DNA of 64,000 bases. Origin: Chryseobacterium rhizoplanae (GTDB taxonomy: Bacteria; Bacteroidota; Bacteroidia; Flavobacteriales; Weeksellaceae). The notes under the pieces are model-generated. The model was not told the DNA's origin and did not search any database. It was given only the letters and a program-made list of their open reading frames with translations. Each line of letters starts with the position of its first letter. Position 1 is the first letter of the stretch. Position numbers and translations under genes: made by a program. The stretch spans positions 1-64,000 of the forward strand of contig NZ_FXTC01000003.1 in NCBI RefSeq assembly GCF_900182655.1, in the 5' to 3' direction. Shown piece after piece: positions 63,150 to 64,000 of the stretch.

Positions 63150-63222
63150 AAAAGCTCTCAGAATAGACTGCCCCTAAAAAGTGTCTAAACTTTTGGGTGC
63201 ACTCTAGAATCTGAGAGCTTTT
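63150..63222 (+). terminator. Terminator hairpin interrupted by 41-bp element
   Basis: Original stem: AAAAGCTCTCAG (63150-63161) and CTGAGAGCTTTT (63211-63222), exactly complementary over 12 bp with AAT as loop. The loop now contains a 41-base insert at 63165-63205, with AGAAT repeated on each side (63160-63164 and 63206-63210). The insert may reduce termination after the HAD gene. Confidence 0.75.
63165..63205. mobile_element. 41-bp insert with IS-end-like inverted termini
   Basis: Starts AGACTGCCCCTAAAAAG and its complement from the other end reads AGAGTGCACCCAAAAG, so the two halves are imperfect inverted repeats. These ends resemble the termini of IS3-type elements. A 5-base direct repeat AGAAT flanks it, like a target duplication. 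No transposase. Confidence 0.55.
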
Positions 63223-63237
63223 GTTTTGTATGTACTT

Positions 63238-63262
63238 TGTCATCTGAACGAAGTGAAGATCC
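63238..63262 (+). repeat. Dispersed repeat, family C
   Basis: TTGTCATCTGAACGAAGTGA and following GATCC. A variant of the TGTCATT...GAAG family. Confidence 0.45.
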
Positions 63263-63347
63263 TTAACTATACTTAATCCTTAATGAAAAACTTAATGGTT
63301 AAATTTTAAAACATTAAGATCCATTGAGTGATTAAGATTATTAAGAT

Positions 63348-63384
63348 GAGATTGCTTCGTCACATTCGTTCTTCGCAATGACAG
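63348..63384 (-). repeat. Dispersed repeat, family C
   Basis: On the minus strand it begins CTGTCATTGCGAAGAACGAA and ends GAAGCAATCTC, close to the copy at 38979 but inverted. Confidence 0.5.
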
Positions 63385-63393
63385 ATTAAGGTC

Positions 63394-64000
63394 TTATTTA
63401 TACCCAAGGATTTTCAGGATATCTTCCGGTTCTTGTTTCTCACGGAAAATTTCATATTGCAATTCACCATTTTCATCCTTTTGAATCAGGACGTGTCTTG
63501 GCTGAGGCATCAGACAATGGTGTACTCCACCATATCCTCCGATTGTTTCCTGATACGCTCCTGTATGGAAGAATCCGATATATAATGGTTTAGTATCACT
63601 GAAAACCGGTAAATAAATGGCATTGGTATGCTGTTCAGAGTTATAATAATCATCTGAATCACATGTCAGTCCTCCTAAGAATACCCTTTCATAAGAGTCT
63701 TCCCAACGGTTTAGCGGAAGCATGATAAAGTGTCTTGAAATTGCCCATGTGTCAGGAAGAGTGGTCATGAAAGAAGAGTCAATCATATTCCATTTTTCTC
63801 TGTCATTTTGACGTTTCTGAGAAATAATCTTGTAAAGGTTCGCTCCGCTTTCCCCTACGGTAAAGCTTCCGAACTCCGTATAAATATTAGGTTCCTCTAC
63901 TCCTTCTTCTTCACAGAATTTTTTGATCTGAGAAACGATTTCTTCTACCATATACTGATAGTCATAATCAAAATTCAAAGAAGTTTTGATTGGGAAACCA
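63394..64000 (-). CDS. speA: Arginine decarboxylase, C-terminal part (5' end outside window)
   Basis: The frame runs off the window edge at 64000, so only the C-terminal 200 or so residues are seen. IYTEFGSFTVGESGANLYKI and HTGAYQETIGGYGGVHHCLMPQP are typical of the PLP-dependent, alanine-racemase-fold arginine decarboxylase family. The CDSDD motif (GGLTCDSDDYYNS) holds the catalytic cysteine region of fold III decarboxylases. It makes agmatine from arginine, which the downstream agmatinase converts to putrescine. A TTG start at 63978 would be internal. Confidence 0.85.
   Translation of the reverse strand, partial: GFPIKTSLNFDYDYQYMVEEIVSQIKKFCEEEGVEEPNIYTEFGSFTVGESGANLYKIISQKRQNDREKWNMIDSSFMTTLPDTWAISRHFIMLPLNRWEDSYERVFLGGLTCDSDDYYNSEQHTNAIYLPVFSDTKPLYIGFFHTGAYQETIGGYGGVHHCLMPQPRHVLIQKDENGELQYEIFREKQEPEDILKILGYK

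Overview
The window looks like a chromosomal segment of a Flavobacteriia bacterium, most likely Chryseobacterium or a close Weeksellaceae relative. The sequence is AT-rich. Several genes have Bacteroidetes-type promoters (TTG, about 20 bases, TAnnTTTG) and there are few clear Shine-Dalgarno sites. The gene families are typical of the group: a GH92 mannosidase, CarboxypepD_reg/beta-barrel receptors, a type IX secretion sorting domain, RHS proteins, TPR-AraC regulators and a one-subunit diheme succinate dehydrogenase anchor. I see no rRNA, tRNA, CRISPR array, intact transposase or prophage.

Layout. 1-3.0 kb: the 3' end of an RHS protein with an AT-rich variable tip, a tightly coupled small membrane protein (possible immunity protein), and a convergent secreted protein. 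3.3-5.9 kb: a broken thioesterase gene, an alpha/beta hydrolase and malate dehydrogenase. 6.0-8.8 kb: a heme oxygenase-bacteriophytochrome operon that makes the biliverdin chromophore and its light receptor. 9.2-16.5 kb: a secreted Ntn hydrolase, then a compact operon of outer-membrane porin, DASS dicarboxylate transporter and succinate dehydrogenase/fumarate reductase C-A-B. 16.5-19.5 kb: a cyclase-family hydrolase, a membrane protein with two similar halves and a YejK-like nucleoid protein. 19.8-21.0 kb: two successive modules, each a tiny one-helix membrane protein followed by a helical protein of unknown function. 21-36 kb: a mixed accessory stretch with several decayed genes (lipoprotein, hydrolase fragment, regulatory-domain protein, prolyl oligopeptidase, second lipoprotein) among regulators (HxlR, AraC, TPR-AraC), a diheme peroxidase, an acyltransferase-like membrane protein, cupin/DoxX genes and dnaK. 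36-39 kb: ppk1-ppx polyphosphate operon. 39-46 kb: a heptanucleotide tandem repeat, an SDR-like protein, a large T9SS-secreted protein, and NifU/Mrp iron-sulfur assembly genes. 46-54.7 kb: a beta-barrel receptor divergent from GH92 mannosidase, a PhyH dioxygenase/glutamate-type symporter pair, and a BON lipoprotein/BON-SH3 pair. 54.7-64 kb: a second beta-barrel receptor, a CocE/NonD hydrolase, alkylation repair genes (alkB, Ada-like), and polyamine genes (agmatinase and the end of arginine decarboxylase) around a HAD phosphatase.

Between genes there are short dispersed palindromic repeats of at least three families and many hairpin terminators. The best candidates for new biology are: (i) a 41-bp element with IS-end-like inverted termini, flanked by a 5-bp direct repeat, sitting in the loop of a terminator hairpin at 63.2 kb; (ii) the duplicated small-membrane-protein/helical-protein module at 19.8-21.0 kb; (iii) the RHS tip and its coupled small gene; (iv) 13 perfect copies of a 7-bp unit about 77 bp upstream of a gene; and (v) an inverted pair of dispersed repeats that bracket alkB. 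All gene functions are inferred from motifs read in the sequence; no database search was run.
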